Shown here in pieces: positions 31,096 to 40,810 of a DNA stretch of 64,000 nucleotides. The stretch lies in contig NW_019029065.1 in NCBI RefSeq assembly GCF_002105155.1, forward strand, positions 16,591-80,590. Direction: 5' to 3'. Under the pieces are notes generated by a model. The model was not told where the DNA came from, searched no databases, and was given only the letters and a program-made list of their open reading frames with translations. A program made the translations under genes and the position numbers. Position 1 is the first letter of the stretch; the number at the start of each line of letters is the position of its first letter. The DNA is from Lobosporangium transversale. Its lineage: Eukaryota; Mortierellomycota; Mortierellomycetes; Mortierellales; Mortierellaceae.

Positions 31096-33057
31096 CACCC
31101 CTCCCTATAGACACAGAGCCAGAATCAATTCAAGAGGCATCGCTTATGTCACAATAGATGAATTTCGTGAAGAGATGGTGACTGGCAACAGCATCGATCC
31201 TGTCTCACACAGGCTTACGATTAATGAAATGACCCAATGCAGGCACTGTAAGGCGTTCTTATGGCTTGAAGAGCGTCTTAAAGCCTCCACCATCCATGAA
31301 CCAGAGTTCTCGCTCTGCTGTAAGAATAACAAAATCAGGCTCCCTAAACTTCGTCCAATTCCTCAGCTACTTAACCTCATTAGTGGCAACTCTGAGGAAA
31401 GCCGCCACTTCCAGTCCCACATCAGAAAGTACAACTCTTCACTTTCGTATGTTTCGATGGGCGCCAACTACGACCATGAACTTGCGGATGCTAAAAGTGG
31501 TGTATATACATTCCGGATCAACGGAACGGTGGTTCACAAGATCGGGTCTTTGTTACCTCCAGACAATCAGCCAGCAAAATTTGCACAGATCTACTTCCTC
31601 GACCCTAATGAACAGGCTATCCGTCGGAGAGAAATATTTGATAACGATCTAAGGATAGACCTCTTAAGAAGAATTCAGCAGTGGTTGGAAGATTGCAGAA
31701 ATCCGTTCGCTCAGCACTACAAAACCATCCGCGAGCGTGAGGGCGGCCATGCAGTCCTTGAGAAGAGCTTTGTTTTAAAAAGTGACCGAAGTCGCCGACA
31801 ATATGATCTACCCTCCTCTTTTGAGATTGCTGCTTTGCTCCCTGGCGAAGAAAACGCGACCGATCCCAGAGATATTATTGTCGAGAGTAAGGGCACAGGG
31901 TTGAAAAGAATCTTTGAAACACAAGATGCCTACGATCCCTTGGCATACGTTCTTCTTCATCCCCAGGGCGATCTTGGCTGGACCTATAATTGTTACCACC
32001 GACATGGGCAAGACGCTGACGCTGACAAGAGGATATCTGCACGTGAGTTCTATTCTTATCGATTGCAAGCACAACCAATGAGCGACACAGATAACCGTTG
32101 CTACTTTTGGATGTTTGGTCGTCTCAGCCATCAATATTGCGTCGACCAAGAGTGCAAAATTATGAGCGATCGACTTCGATATATAGAAATGCATCAAGTA
32201 AAGCTTCGTGCAGATCTTTATAAGGGCATCGTTGATGCAGTCCACGATAATAATGTATCATCAGCGTCTAACATTGGCAAAAGTATCATCCTACCTTCTT
32301 CCATTACTGGAGGACCTCGTGATATGCAACAGCGATTCCAAGACTCAATGGCTATGACTCAACATGTAGGTAGGCCGGATCTATTTATTACCTTCACTTG
32401 CAATCCACAATGGCCAGAGATTCAACATGAAATTGCAAGACAGAGGTATGCTGGACAGACCCCAAATGATCGTCCCGATCTGTTGGATAGGATATTCAAG
32501 GTCAAGCTCGAGGCTCTTATGCATGACCTTACTGAAAAATATGTCCTTGGAAAAGTTATCGGATACTGTCTTGCAACCGAATTCCAAAAGCGAGGACTAC
32601 CACACGCTCATATCCTACTGACCCTAGACGAAGAAGATAAGCCACGTACAGCTCAGGATATTGACAACATCGTTTGCGCTGAGATTCCCTGACCCGCTTA
32701 GACACCCTAATTTGTACAAAACTATGATGACGACAATGATCCATGGCCCTTGCGGTCCTGGAATCAAATCTCCCTGTATGGAGTCAATGTCTGCACCAAG
32801 AAATACCACGGCAACTCTTAGCGGAGTCAGTTCTAAGAGAAGATGGCTATCCGTTCTATAGGCGACGTGATACCGGGGCACATATGGTCCGCCGCAATAA
32901 TATCGACTTCGCTGTCGATAATCATTGGGTTGTGCCATACAATCCTTATTTATTAACGAAGTACAACGCTCATATAAATGTCGAGATTTGTTCTTCAATC
33001 ACATCAGTAAAGTATTTGTACAAGTATGTGCACAAGGACAAGATCGTGCAAGGGTGA
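31096..33057 (+). pseudogene. Helitron-2 Rep (HUH endonuclease) domain
   Basis: Main Rep exon. A CRHC ... LCC cluster is near its start. The HUH motif is PHAH in EFQKRGLPHAHILL (about 32590) and the paired tyrosines are in KYLYKYVHK (about 33020). The reading frame is broken by indels near 32690, between about 32780 and 32810, and near 33040. Compared with Helitron-1 these look like single-base changes. Rep would nick and rejoin donor and target strands; this copy looks non-functional unless the breaks are sequencing errors. Confidence 0.85.
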
Positions 33058-35498
33058 CTGTAGTTGGAGGAAATGATCAAGAGCAGCAGCAGCAGCAGCA
33101 GCAGCAGTTACAGTCTCACGATGAGATCAAGGAATACTGGGATGCACGCTATATCTCTGCTTGTGAATCAATATGGAGGATCTTTGCGTTCAAGATGTTT
33201 GATCTGTCACACACAATCATACGTCTTCAAGTCCACCTCGAGGGCCATCAAAATGTTATTTTTAGTGAAGACGACAACCTCGCCGCACTGCTTGACGAGC
33301 GAAATACCAATAGTCAGCTCATGGGATGGTTTGCTCTGAATAGGAGAGATCCTGATGCAAATGAGTATACATACCCTCAGATACCCTTGCATTACAGATG
33401 GGAAGCTAAAAAAGGTCAGGCACCAATATGGATACCAAGAATACATGACAGGCAGGACAAGACGGTAACCCGAATGTATGTTGTTCATCCTAAAGACCGT
33501 GAGCTTTTCTCTCTCAGAATCTTGCTTTTGCACAAAAAGGGAGCAAAAAGCTTTGAGTGTCTCCGCAAAGTGGATGATAGGCTCTTTGGCACCTTTAGGG
33601 AAGCTGCTGTAGCGCTTGGTTATATGCAAGACGACAGCGAATGGCGAGACTGCCTTCGAGAAGCATGCCAGTTTCAATTCCCTAAAAGACTGCGTCATCT
33701 TTTCTCAATGCTCCTTTACCATTGCAACATTTCTCAACCTCGTGGTCTATGGGATGAATTTGCTTCGGCCCTTTCTGAGGACAAGCTTCATACTCTACGT
33801 CAGTCTATTAGGGATGATGATGATAATAATGATGGTGATATCCACAGGTACGACGACTTCCTCCGCCAGAGAGCTGAGAAACAAGCCCTCTATGAGATCG
33901 ACAATATATTAAAAGGGATGGATTCCAGTCTAGCTGACTTTCCAGAGATGCCACAAGAGATTGAGGATTTGCACCTACAAAACAGCAATGATCTAGAAGA
34001 GACTTTTGACCAACTTGCAACCCGAGCCCAGACCAATATTATTAAGTTTAATCAGGATCAGCTGGCTGCTTTTCTTGAGATTAAAAGAGCTGTCGGAAAA
34101 GGCAAGGATACAAAGCGATTGTTTTTCATCGATGGACCCGGAGGAACAGGAAAGACCTTTCTCTTTAATACAGCAATTGATTATATCCGTGGCATCTTAA
34201 GAAAGCAAGTCATTGTGGTAGCTTCCTCAGCAATAGCTGCATTAATCTTAAATTCGGGAAGCACTGCCCACTCTGCTTTCAAGGTCCCTATCCCTATCTA
34301 CCCGAACTCGACCTGCAACATCAAGCACGGGCAAGTTATCGCAAAAAGGATCATAGAAACAGATGTGATTTTTTGGGACGAAGCTGCTATGCAGCATCGC
34401 CATGTTTGTGAGGCTGTTGATAAGACTATAAGAGATCTCACAAAGGTTGATGCGCCATTTGGCGGAAAAATTGTGGTCTTTGGAGGGGATTTCCGTCAAG
34501 TGCTTCCTGTTGTAAGAAATGGGTCAAGAGGAGATATTGTGCACGCTTGCTTGAAGAAATCAACATTCTGGAGAGATGTGAAAACGCTAAGACTCACCAT
34601 AAACATGAGAATTTTACAATGCTCCTCAAATCCAGAGGCTCAAGGCTTCATTGATTACTTGCTTCGAGTAGGAAATGGAACAGAGTCTACAAGGCAGATT
34701 GGGCCAGAGAACGACTACATCAAGCTGCCTGAACAGTGTATTCTTAGCTCTACGCAGCCTGACCCTAATAACTCTGATGAAAAGCACCTCATTGCGGAGA
34801 TATACCCATACTTGCAGGCTCATCCTAATCCCTCACTAAGTTACTGGGAAGGGCGCGCTATTCTATCTACACTTAATGAGGATGTCAACAAGCTCAACAA
34901 TTTGGCAACAGAGATATTTTCAAGTCATACCGTTCCAAAGGTCTATCATGGGCAAGATTCCATCCCTGATATTGACGACCCAGTAGCAGCAACATACACT
35001 GTGGAATTTCTTAATTCTTTAAATCCTCCCGGAATGCCTCCCAGTATACTGCAATTAAAGATCGGTCAGCCCATCATTCTCATAAGGAACCTGAGCCCAA
35101 AGGAAGGTCTCTGTAACGGTACGCGTCTCATTGTGCATAAACTTGGAAACAAAGTCATCGAAGCTGAAATAATGACGGGAATATTCAAAGGAGCGATCCA
35201 TTACATCCCTCGAATCAATATCAATGCAACTGATGATGGATCGTCTCCAGTCATATTCCAGCGGCGCCAATTCCCTTTGAAACCTGCCTTCGCCATGACC
35301 ATCAATAAGGCTCAAGGGCAAACTCTTCAGAATGTTGGCATATACCTCCCACGGTCTGTTTTTAGTCATGGCCAGCTCTATGTGGCTCTTTCTCGCTGTA
35401 CAGACCCCAAGCATTTGAAGGTACTTATCAAAGGTGATTCAAGGGATCTTTGTAAATACACGCGAAATATTGTGTACCAAGAAGTCCTTCAAGATTGA
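33058..35498 (+). CDS. Helitron-2 PIF1-family helicase
   Basis: Long open frame, intact from the last Rep frameshift to a stop at 35498. Near the start is a Gln run from CAG repeats (33081-33108). Helicase motifs: GPGGTGKTFLFN, VIFWDEAAMQH, GGDFRQVLPVV, MTINKAQGQTL and YVALSRCTD, ending NIVYQEVLQD. Helicase sequence is well preserved compared with Rep. An A-run follows the stop at once. Confidence 0.85.
33081..33108 (+). repeat. CAG trinucleotide run (poly-Gln)
   Basis: About nine consecutive CAG/GAG-type codons encoding Gln, just after the Rep tyrosine motif. Helitron-1 lacks it at the equivalent place. Confidence 0.9.
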
Positions 35499-35971
35499 AA
35501 AAAAAAAAAAAAAAAAAGTCGCTGACATCTTCAGTCCCTGCCGCCCCTCTGTCTCTGGTCCCTACTATCCCTGTCTCTGTTGTTCCTACTGTGCCTATGC
35601 CTTGCTGTTCCCACGATATCTATATCTCCAGCTCTTACTACCCTTGCTCTATCTGTATCCATCATCACGACTCGGCCGAAATGTTATTTATTGTATATAG
35701 CTGTAAGACCAGTGTAAATTAGTGTACATGTTGTATGATCAGTGTAAATTAGCGTATCTGTATTTTAGTATATCTTTGTAATAGTAGAAGTGTATTTGTA
35801 CATCTCTGTAGAGTAAACGTCATCTGTGATACCAGTTTTTGTAATTGAAAATTTAGATTCTTCCATCTTTTCCTCTTTTTTTTTTTTTCTTTTCAAAAAT
35901 TCACACACACACACAAAAAAAAAGTTCACACACACTCCTCATTCGCTCTCACACACGTACATTCATACATT

Positions 35972-36834
35972 ATGTCTTCCACCTCCACCATTACCAAGAC
36001 TTCCAAGCCTGCCAAGACTGCCAAAAGTTCTCAAGGTCGTCAGACGATCTCTGTAAAAGTACCTGTGTTGACCCCAAATACCAGTGAAGTAAGTTTCTAT
36101 TTAACTTTGAGTCTTGGGTATCAACAGAGAATCAGAGTTATAATTGACTAACACTAAGGAGAATTTGGTATCGTTCTTTTAGACAATACTTTCGCCCTCA
36201 TCCTCCTCAATCGACCAATTCCCTCCTGCTTCCCAGGTAAAGGCAGCCTCTATCATAGTCATATGGTTGTACGTGAAGACTAGACAAAGTAATAATTTTT
36301 TTTTTTTTTTTTTTTTTTTTCAATCAGTCATGTGATGATGATAGCCTTGATACAATTCCCCAATCTCAAAAGCGTTCGCTTAATTGGGACGACGACGACC
36401 AGGAACAACACGACGATCAAAACAAGCGGCGCCGCCAGACCCCCCCCAGAAACCTATCTCCCACGCACTCTTCTTCCCCTCGCCAGAGTCCTCTACAGCC
36501 ATCTTCCCCTTGCCAGAGCTTCCTAAAGCCATCTTCCCCACGCCAAAAATCCCCACATCCTCCTCGCTCTCGCTCTCGCTCTCCCCTTCACTCTCGACCG
36601 CTCTCTCCTACACGCCCCGTCCATCAATCAGATCGGGAAGATCAACTCTCTGTTCATTCGCTTTCACTTGAAGAAACAGTAAGCACGCCGAGAGGCACCG
36701 ATGCTACCGCCCCGTGGGCTGCCCAAAACCTTCGTTTCCATGCCGGTTTATATGATCTATTGAAAAAGCGAGCCGACGCAGAAACTCTTTTGTTTGAAGA
36801 ACAACAAAATGTCAATAAAAAAAAAAGACTTTAA
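35972..36834 (+). CDS. Helitron-2 cargo gene: SP/RS-rich protein, three exons
   Basis: Exons 35972-36088, 36183-36236 and 36328-36834, all phase 0, with donors GTAAGT and GTAAAG and acceptors TTTTAG and ATCAG, give an unbroken 225-residue product. The N-terminus is Ser/Thr/Lys-rich (KTSKPAKTAKSSQGR). The middle has an acidic patch and a bipartite basic stretch (KRRRQ), then many SP dipeptides and RSRSRS, like SR-type proteins. The end is a possible helix (LYDLLKKRADAETLLFEEQQ). I know no matching family. It lies between the helicase and the 3' hairpin, inside the element borders, so it moves with the Helitron. Function unknown; nuclear localisation and RNA-related binding are only suggested. 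Confidence 0.75.
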
Positions 36835-36942
36835 TATTTAATACCTAATAAATAAAAAAGAAACCTTTGTGTCAAAAACGTTCAATTTTATTGGAACCCC
36901 AACGAGGGTAAATGAGCCTCACGAGGCAAAGCCTAGACTGGA

Positions 36943-36969
36943 GCGACCGTGAGCGAAGCCACGGGTCGC
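36943..36969 (+). repeat. Helitron-2 3' terminal hairpin
   Basis: GCGACCGTG pairs with CCACGGGTCGC with one bulged base. CCGTCTAG follows and closes the element 8 bases later. The upstream motif ACGAGGCAA is shared with the 3' regions of Helitron-1 and Helitron-3. Confidence 0.85.
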
Positions 36970-36977
36970 CCGTCTAG

Positions 36978-37010
36978 TGTCATACTAGTCCTGAAATACT
37001 AAAATCTGTA
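36978..37010 (-). repeat. TAGTAC repeat, copy II right part
   Basis: Resumes TGTCATACTAGTCCTG after Helitron-2 and runs to AAAATCTGTA, where a MITE begins. It continues as TACACTC at 37266, equal to the uninterrupted GAGTGTACAG at 5539-5548. Confidence 0.85.
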
Positions 37011-37265
37011 CAGTGGAATCTCGATAATTGACACTTTTGTACAAATTTCAAGTTTGATATATTTCTAGGCCATTGGTTGGCTAAGAGCCTTACTCTTTTA
37101 AAAAAAAGTATTCTAAAAAACCCACACTCAACTGGAGTAGGGGAATCAGCAGAGGATTTTTAGAATAGTTTTTCATGAATTGTGGGCTTCTTAGCCAATC
37201 AATAACCGAGAAATATAGCAAATTCGAAAATTGTACAAAAGTGTACAATTATCGAGATTCCACTG
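37011..37265. mobile_element. Pogo/Tc1-type MITE, 255 bp
   Basis: Terminal inverted repeats begin CAGTGGAATCTCGATAATTG and extend imperfectly for about 60 bases. TA is duplicated at both ends (37009-37010 and 37266-37267). The sequence between the arms is non-coding and also partly self-complementary. The TIR resembles pogo/Tigger-type ends (CAGT...TCG). The pre-insertion sequence is present at 5539-5548, which confirms the borders. Confidence 0.9.
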
Positions 37266-37267
37266 TA

Positions 37268-37791
37268 CACTCTTTTTTTAAAATGGATAAAACAATTAAA
37301 AACGCTGTATTTTAATTTGGGTTCATTTTTTTATCTTCAGCGAATTAGGCTCATCATATTACATAACCCATCCTAATATGGATATACATATATTCATTAG
37401 CCTCTAGCCTCTACTATTGAATCATGCACATATTTAAAATAACTACTTTCACATTACAAACTGGCGAGTTTTGTCCACGGTCAAGACGCGAAATGCGTTT
37501 ATAATGCCAAACATTGTGACCCATTAAAGGACAAGATTATCAGCCCATATAGCGCTCGAACCAAATACGATCCACACTGGCCCTATCACGACTCTCTCGC
37601 CAACGTGTCACGGCAATATGCTATATGTATTGTTAAGGAGTATTAGTATTTCAGTAAATTAGGATGGATGGCCTATTTGGCTGTAGTATTCGAACAATAG
37701 GAAGGGTATATGTCGCGTCTATAAAAAAAAAAGGAAAAAAGTATAATTAGCGAACTGAACAAGCGTCACCACATGGCAAGTGATTAAATAA
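37268..37791 (+). other. No gene; short match to the left flank of the DDE element
   Basis: 37280-37309 (AAAATGGATAAAACAATTAA and on) is the reverse complement of 18431-18463 with at most a couple of differences, so it may be a remnant terminus of that element. The rest is AT-rich, with nothing recognised. Confidence 0.4.
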
Positions 37792-38172
37792 TTACATGCC
37801 GCAGTAACAAGAACAATTAGAATTTAACGACTTCTTACCAGCCGATGGTCGCTGGACAATGACGTGTATTGTTTTCTTTGGTGGAGCTGTGCCAAAGACC
37901 TCGGAGATGTCGCTTGTAGGGTCGTCAAGTTCCATTGGTTTATTCTCTTTTGTTTCATTTAAATCGCTGAGAATAATTTGTTTCTTTGGCGATGAAGGAA
38001 GAGAGACCTGAAAGAGAGTGAGCTTGTCGGCATTCAATCCTTGAAGATCATTTGGTTTTTTTCCTATGATTGCGGTCTTGAGATGGTCCATAGTCTTAGT
38101 CGGTAGAATATCCACAGAGAACGCTGTGGACTCTCCATCAATAATGCAAAAGAGAGTAATTTCGCTTGTCAT
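37792..38172 (-). CDS. Crinkler (CRN) N-terminal domain protein
   Basis: From ATG 38172 about 126 residues. ITLFCIIDGESTAFSVDI, then LNADKLTLFQVSLP, VFGTAPPKKTIHVIVQRP: the full pattern of a CRN N-terminal (ubiquitin-like, secretion/translocation) domain, as known from oomycete effectors and early-diverging fungi. A GTAAGA donor lies right after QRPSA, so the short SLNSNCSCYCGM tail is probably intron and a downstream C-terminal domain may have been lost or be unrecognised. No nuclease or kinase domain is seen next to it. Confidence 0.7.
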   Translation of the reverse strand: MTSEITLFCIIDGESTAFSVDILPTKTMDHLKTAIIGKKPNDLQGLNADKLTLFQVSLPSSPKKQIILSDLNETKENKPMELDDPTSDISEVFGTAPPKKTIHVIVQRPSAGKKSLNSNCSCYCGM

Positions 38173-38235
38173 CTGGTATAATAGCACGTTTATAAATTGA
38201 TTTGAGTGTTGTTGGCGGTGATTTGAATAGTGCAA

Positions 38236-38777
38236 AGAATACGTCTGTTATATTGCTGCGCTGGAGTTGAGCTATAAGTTGTGAACATGAATAATGTAGA
38301 ATAATGTAAGGAAGATTTGCCTTTATTGTGGAAATGGTGGCAAAAAATAGGGATGTGAATTACGTATACAAGTATGGGTTAAAAAAATACTCCATCATCT
38401 CTTTCCTTCACTCCCTTCATTGTTTACACATTTCTCTCATAAAGGTAATTACGCTCAATTTTATTTAAATGATTGTTAGCAATGTCTCGTTTACGCGTCC
38501 GATTACCCTCTATTTTTTTTACTTCTCCCTACACTTTTTATACCTCAATCTGTTCTTGGGCATCCTTTTTTTGCCTATTCTCGGCTTTTTAATTCATCTC
38601 AATGCACATCTATTGGCACACTTTTATCTGTTATTTCCTCTTTTTACACTGCGCAGTTTATTTCTCTTTCGCCCACCCTTTTCCTCACACAGCCAATCCT
38701 TTATCCTCCCTCTTTCTGTCCTCACTGCTACCCTATTATCTCAAACGGAGCAGGATGTCCATTTTCTCCCAAAGACG
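38236..38777 (+). other. Intergenic, pyrimidine-rich
   Basis: Upstream region of the CRN gene on the minus strand, then long T/C-rich stretches. Open frames there are composition artefacts. Confidence 0.4.
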
Positions 38778-38912
38778 ATGCAAGGAGCAGACTACTTTAT
38801 TGAGACGCCAATTGACAAATGCTCCCCCGAAGGATATGTCTTGGGCTACCTTTCTTTCGCCCAGCAAAATCCTACAAAAATTGCAGCTGAATTCAACGCA
38901 TTAAGGAGTTAA
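38778..38912 (+). CDS. Very short hypothetical protein (44 residues)
   Basis: ATG frame beginning MQGADYFIETPIDKC, ending EFNALRS. Composition is protein-like, unlike the T/C-rich sequence before it, but no family is recognised. It could be an exon remnant. Confidence 0.2.
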   Translation: MQGADYFIETPIDKCSPEGYVLGYLSFAQQNPTKIAAEFNALRS

Positions 38913-39080
38913 TTAATCAGTTCCAACTGCAAATCTAAGGCGCATAGAGTATTTGGTCACCAAGCCCCTGTAATATCGGGGAAGTTTGTCATTGCAACCA
39001 GGGGGGTCGCAATCAGTAGAATGTTGTTTAACTGAGCATTTTGTAAAAAATTGCGACCATTTTTGGTCACAATTCAGGAC

Positions 39081-39186
39081 AAGGGATAATATTTTGCGTA
39101 CAAAACGCATGTAAAAAAACTACCCCAAACTGCGACCATTTTTGGTCGCAAAAAATCTTATTTTCAAATTCAGGATAAGGGATAAT
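39081..39186 (-). repeat. Dispersed repeat G, copy 1
   Basis: Matches 46801-46895 in opposite orientation over about 95 bases. It includes GCGACCAAAAATGGTCGC, an 18-base palindrome in this copy. A second, shorter GCGACCATTTTTGGTC unit lies at 39051-39068, so the element has internal tandem structure. Class unknown. Confidence 0.7.
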
Positions 39187-39289
39187 TCACGTTTATCCAC
39201 TGCTCTCTACTTTTGCCACTATTACGTTTATTTTTCATTTTATTTTATTTTTTTGGATCTTATTATCTATTAATTAAAGATCCCTCTCA

Positions 39290-40026
39290 ATGCTACGCCT
39301 CATGCCATGTAGCCTGTGCAGCAGCGACGGACATGGCAAAAGACTATGCCCTCAGAACGTAAGGAATGTGGTAAGGCCTTTTTATTTTTTTATTTTTATG
39401 TTTTTGGAATATTAATAATATTTTCTCAACTGATAGAGACAGAACGAGTTTTCCTGGTCGCATCGTTCCTCCTTCCATTCCATGTCTGTGTGTGGGTGCA
39501 GTCATCCGGCCATGTGCGCAGCTCATACTCAAATAATGAAGAGTAAAGTAATTTCGGTATTTAACAATCCTAGAGAACTTTTTTTTTTTTTTTTTTTTTT
39601 CTTTTGACATGGTAGTGGCTGGCGTATGCAAAGCTTATGCCTATATACCTTCTATAACTTGAATAGCGCTACCAGCAACCATGTGCAGAATGTCGGATCA
39701 ATTCGAAGGCAAAGGTTCTCTATTTTCTATTCAAATGATTTTCATTAGTTTTTGATATTCTTTTTTTAACCCTCCATCATTATTACTTATCCGCAGGGCA
39801 AGCACCCTAGGGATGGTCGTAGACCATGCCCAAGTAATAAAGGGTGAGTTTGATTTTTTTCGTCTCATCAGTGGACTATTAACCCTTAGTTTTTCCTTTT
39901 TACTGCTTTAATAGCGTTGTTAGTAACTCAGTGCAAAATGGCGCTAGACCTGTGTGCACACGAAGTATTGTTTTTAGAGATGAAGACGAAATGAAAGACC
40001 CATACAAAGACAAAGGTGTGCTACTT
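39290..40026 (+). pseudogene. Helitron-3 small 5' exons with zinc knuckles, decaying
   Basis: Exon 39290-39358 encodes CSLCSSDGHGKRLC, a perfect C-x2-C-x4-H-x4-C knuckle, followed by GTAAGG. Exon about 39502-39541 (SSGHVRSSYSNNE) ends with the same AATAATGAAG as Helitron-1 exon 1, with a Tyr where a Cys would be expected. Later pieces (CAEC at about 39680; GKHPRDGRRPC at 39798-39830) could form another knuckle across an intron. Phases no longer agree throughout, so the 5' region is probably degenerate. Confidence 0.5.
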
Positions 40027-40120
40027 TTTGTTCGGTTTTTTATTGGCTTATTATACTATACATTATGTGTTCTTAATCCTACACTATTACCATTTACCAT
40101 TGACCTTCAGAATACACTAG

Positions 40121-40810
40121 CGTGAAGGCGATCCTTCTGTTGAGGATGATCCTTCTACCGAAGATAATTCTTTTGCCGAAGACAATTTTCTATCACCCGC
40201 TAGAAAAAGGTTTCAGAAAGATTTCGTTTCGGGTCCCAATATTATGCAATATAGGTACCGCTTAGAGCCGATGGTCAGCTGCCGAGGCATCATAATAGAA
40301 AGCAAAGCCGGTGGTTTGAAGAAAACCAGTGAGGTCCATCCAGCTTACGACAGCCTCCATTATATCCTCTTGCATCCAAGAGGCGAGGACTGGACATATA
40401 AAAAGTATAAAAAATGGCCTAGGCCAGGTCAAACTTCTGCAGGGCCTCATGGTGACAGCTATGACGGAGGTAACGATGACGGCCAGCTAGAGATGGATGT
40501 GGATGGGGGCAATGACCGAGCTAGGAAAAGTCGAGAATACGCCAAGCTCAAGGAGTTTTACATGTACAGGATGCAGATTCGTCCTTTGAGCTCAACAGAC
40601 CGGCGATCTTTCATCTGGATGAGTACGTGCTTGACTCATCAGTACGCTACCAACCAATACAGCAGACTGGAGGCGGATCGGCTTCAGTTCATCAGCGAAT
40701 ACCAGTCCAAACTGAAGGCGGATGCATATATCGGCGTAATGGGTGCAATTGAGCTTAATCTCAGACCTGGGCTACACATCTGGAACATTGTCTACAAGGG
40801 TGCTTTGTAA
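40121..40810 (+). CDS. Helitron-3 truncated Rep protein (double in-frame deletion)
   Basis: Open from the acceptor at 40120 to the stop, 229 codons. It begins RKRFQKDFVSGPNI, equivalent to the start of the Helitron-1 main Rep exon. After LEPMV it jumps about 200 residues ahead to RGIIIESKAGGL. It continues through DSLHYILLHP and the region up to AIELNLRPG, then jumps about 1,000 residues to the extreme C-terminus (NIVYKGAL). The HUH motif, the tyrosines and all helicase motifs are gone. Both deletions preserve frame, so a small protein could still be made, for example from a non-autonomous derivative. Confidence 0.7.
   Translation, partial: REGDPSVEDDPSTEDNSFAEDNFLSPARKRFQKDFVSGPNIMQYRYRLEPMVSCRGIIIESKAGGLKKTSEVHPAYDSLHYILLHPRGEDWTYKKYKKWPRPGQTSAGPHGDSYDGGNDDGQLEMDVDGGNDRARKSREYAKLKEFYMYRMQIRPLSSTDRRSFIWMSTCLTHQYATNQYSRLEADRLQFISEYQSKLKADAYIGVMGAIELNLRPGLHIWNIVYKGAL

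Larger units (their letters stand above)
27959..36977 (+). mobile_element. Helitron-2, 9.0 kb, both termini resolved, with cargo gene
   Basis: It starts TCTATATACTAAAG and ends in a hairpin followed by CCGTCTAG, meeting the canonical 5' TC and 3' CTRR rules. It sits between A (27958) and T (36978). Joining the flanks restores a TAGTAC repeat (…ACTAGTA + TGTCATACTAGT…) equal to 5564-5582, with no target duplication, as expected for Helitrons. Contents: a pentanucleotide array, a 106-codon frame, the multi-exon Rep-helicase gene with several frameshifts in Rep, and an intact 3-exon cargo gene before the 3' hairpin. Confidence 0.9.
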
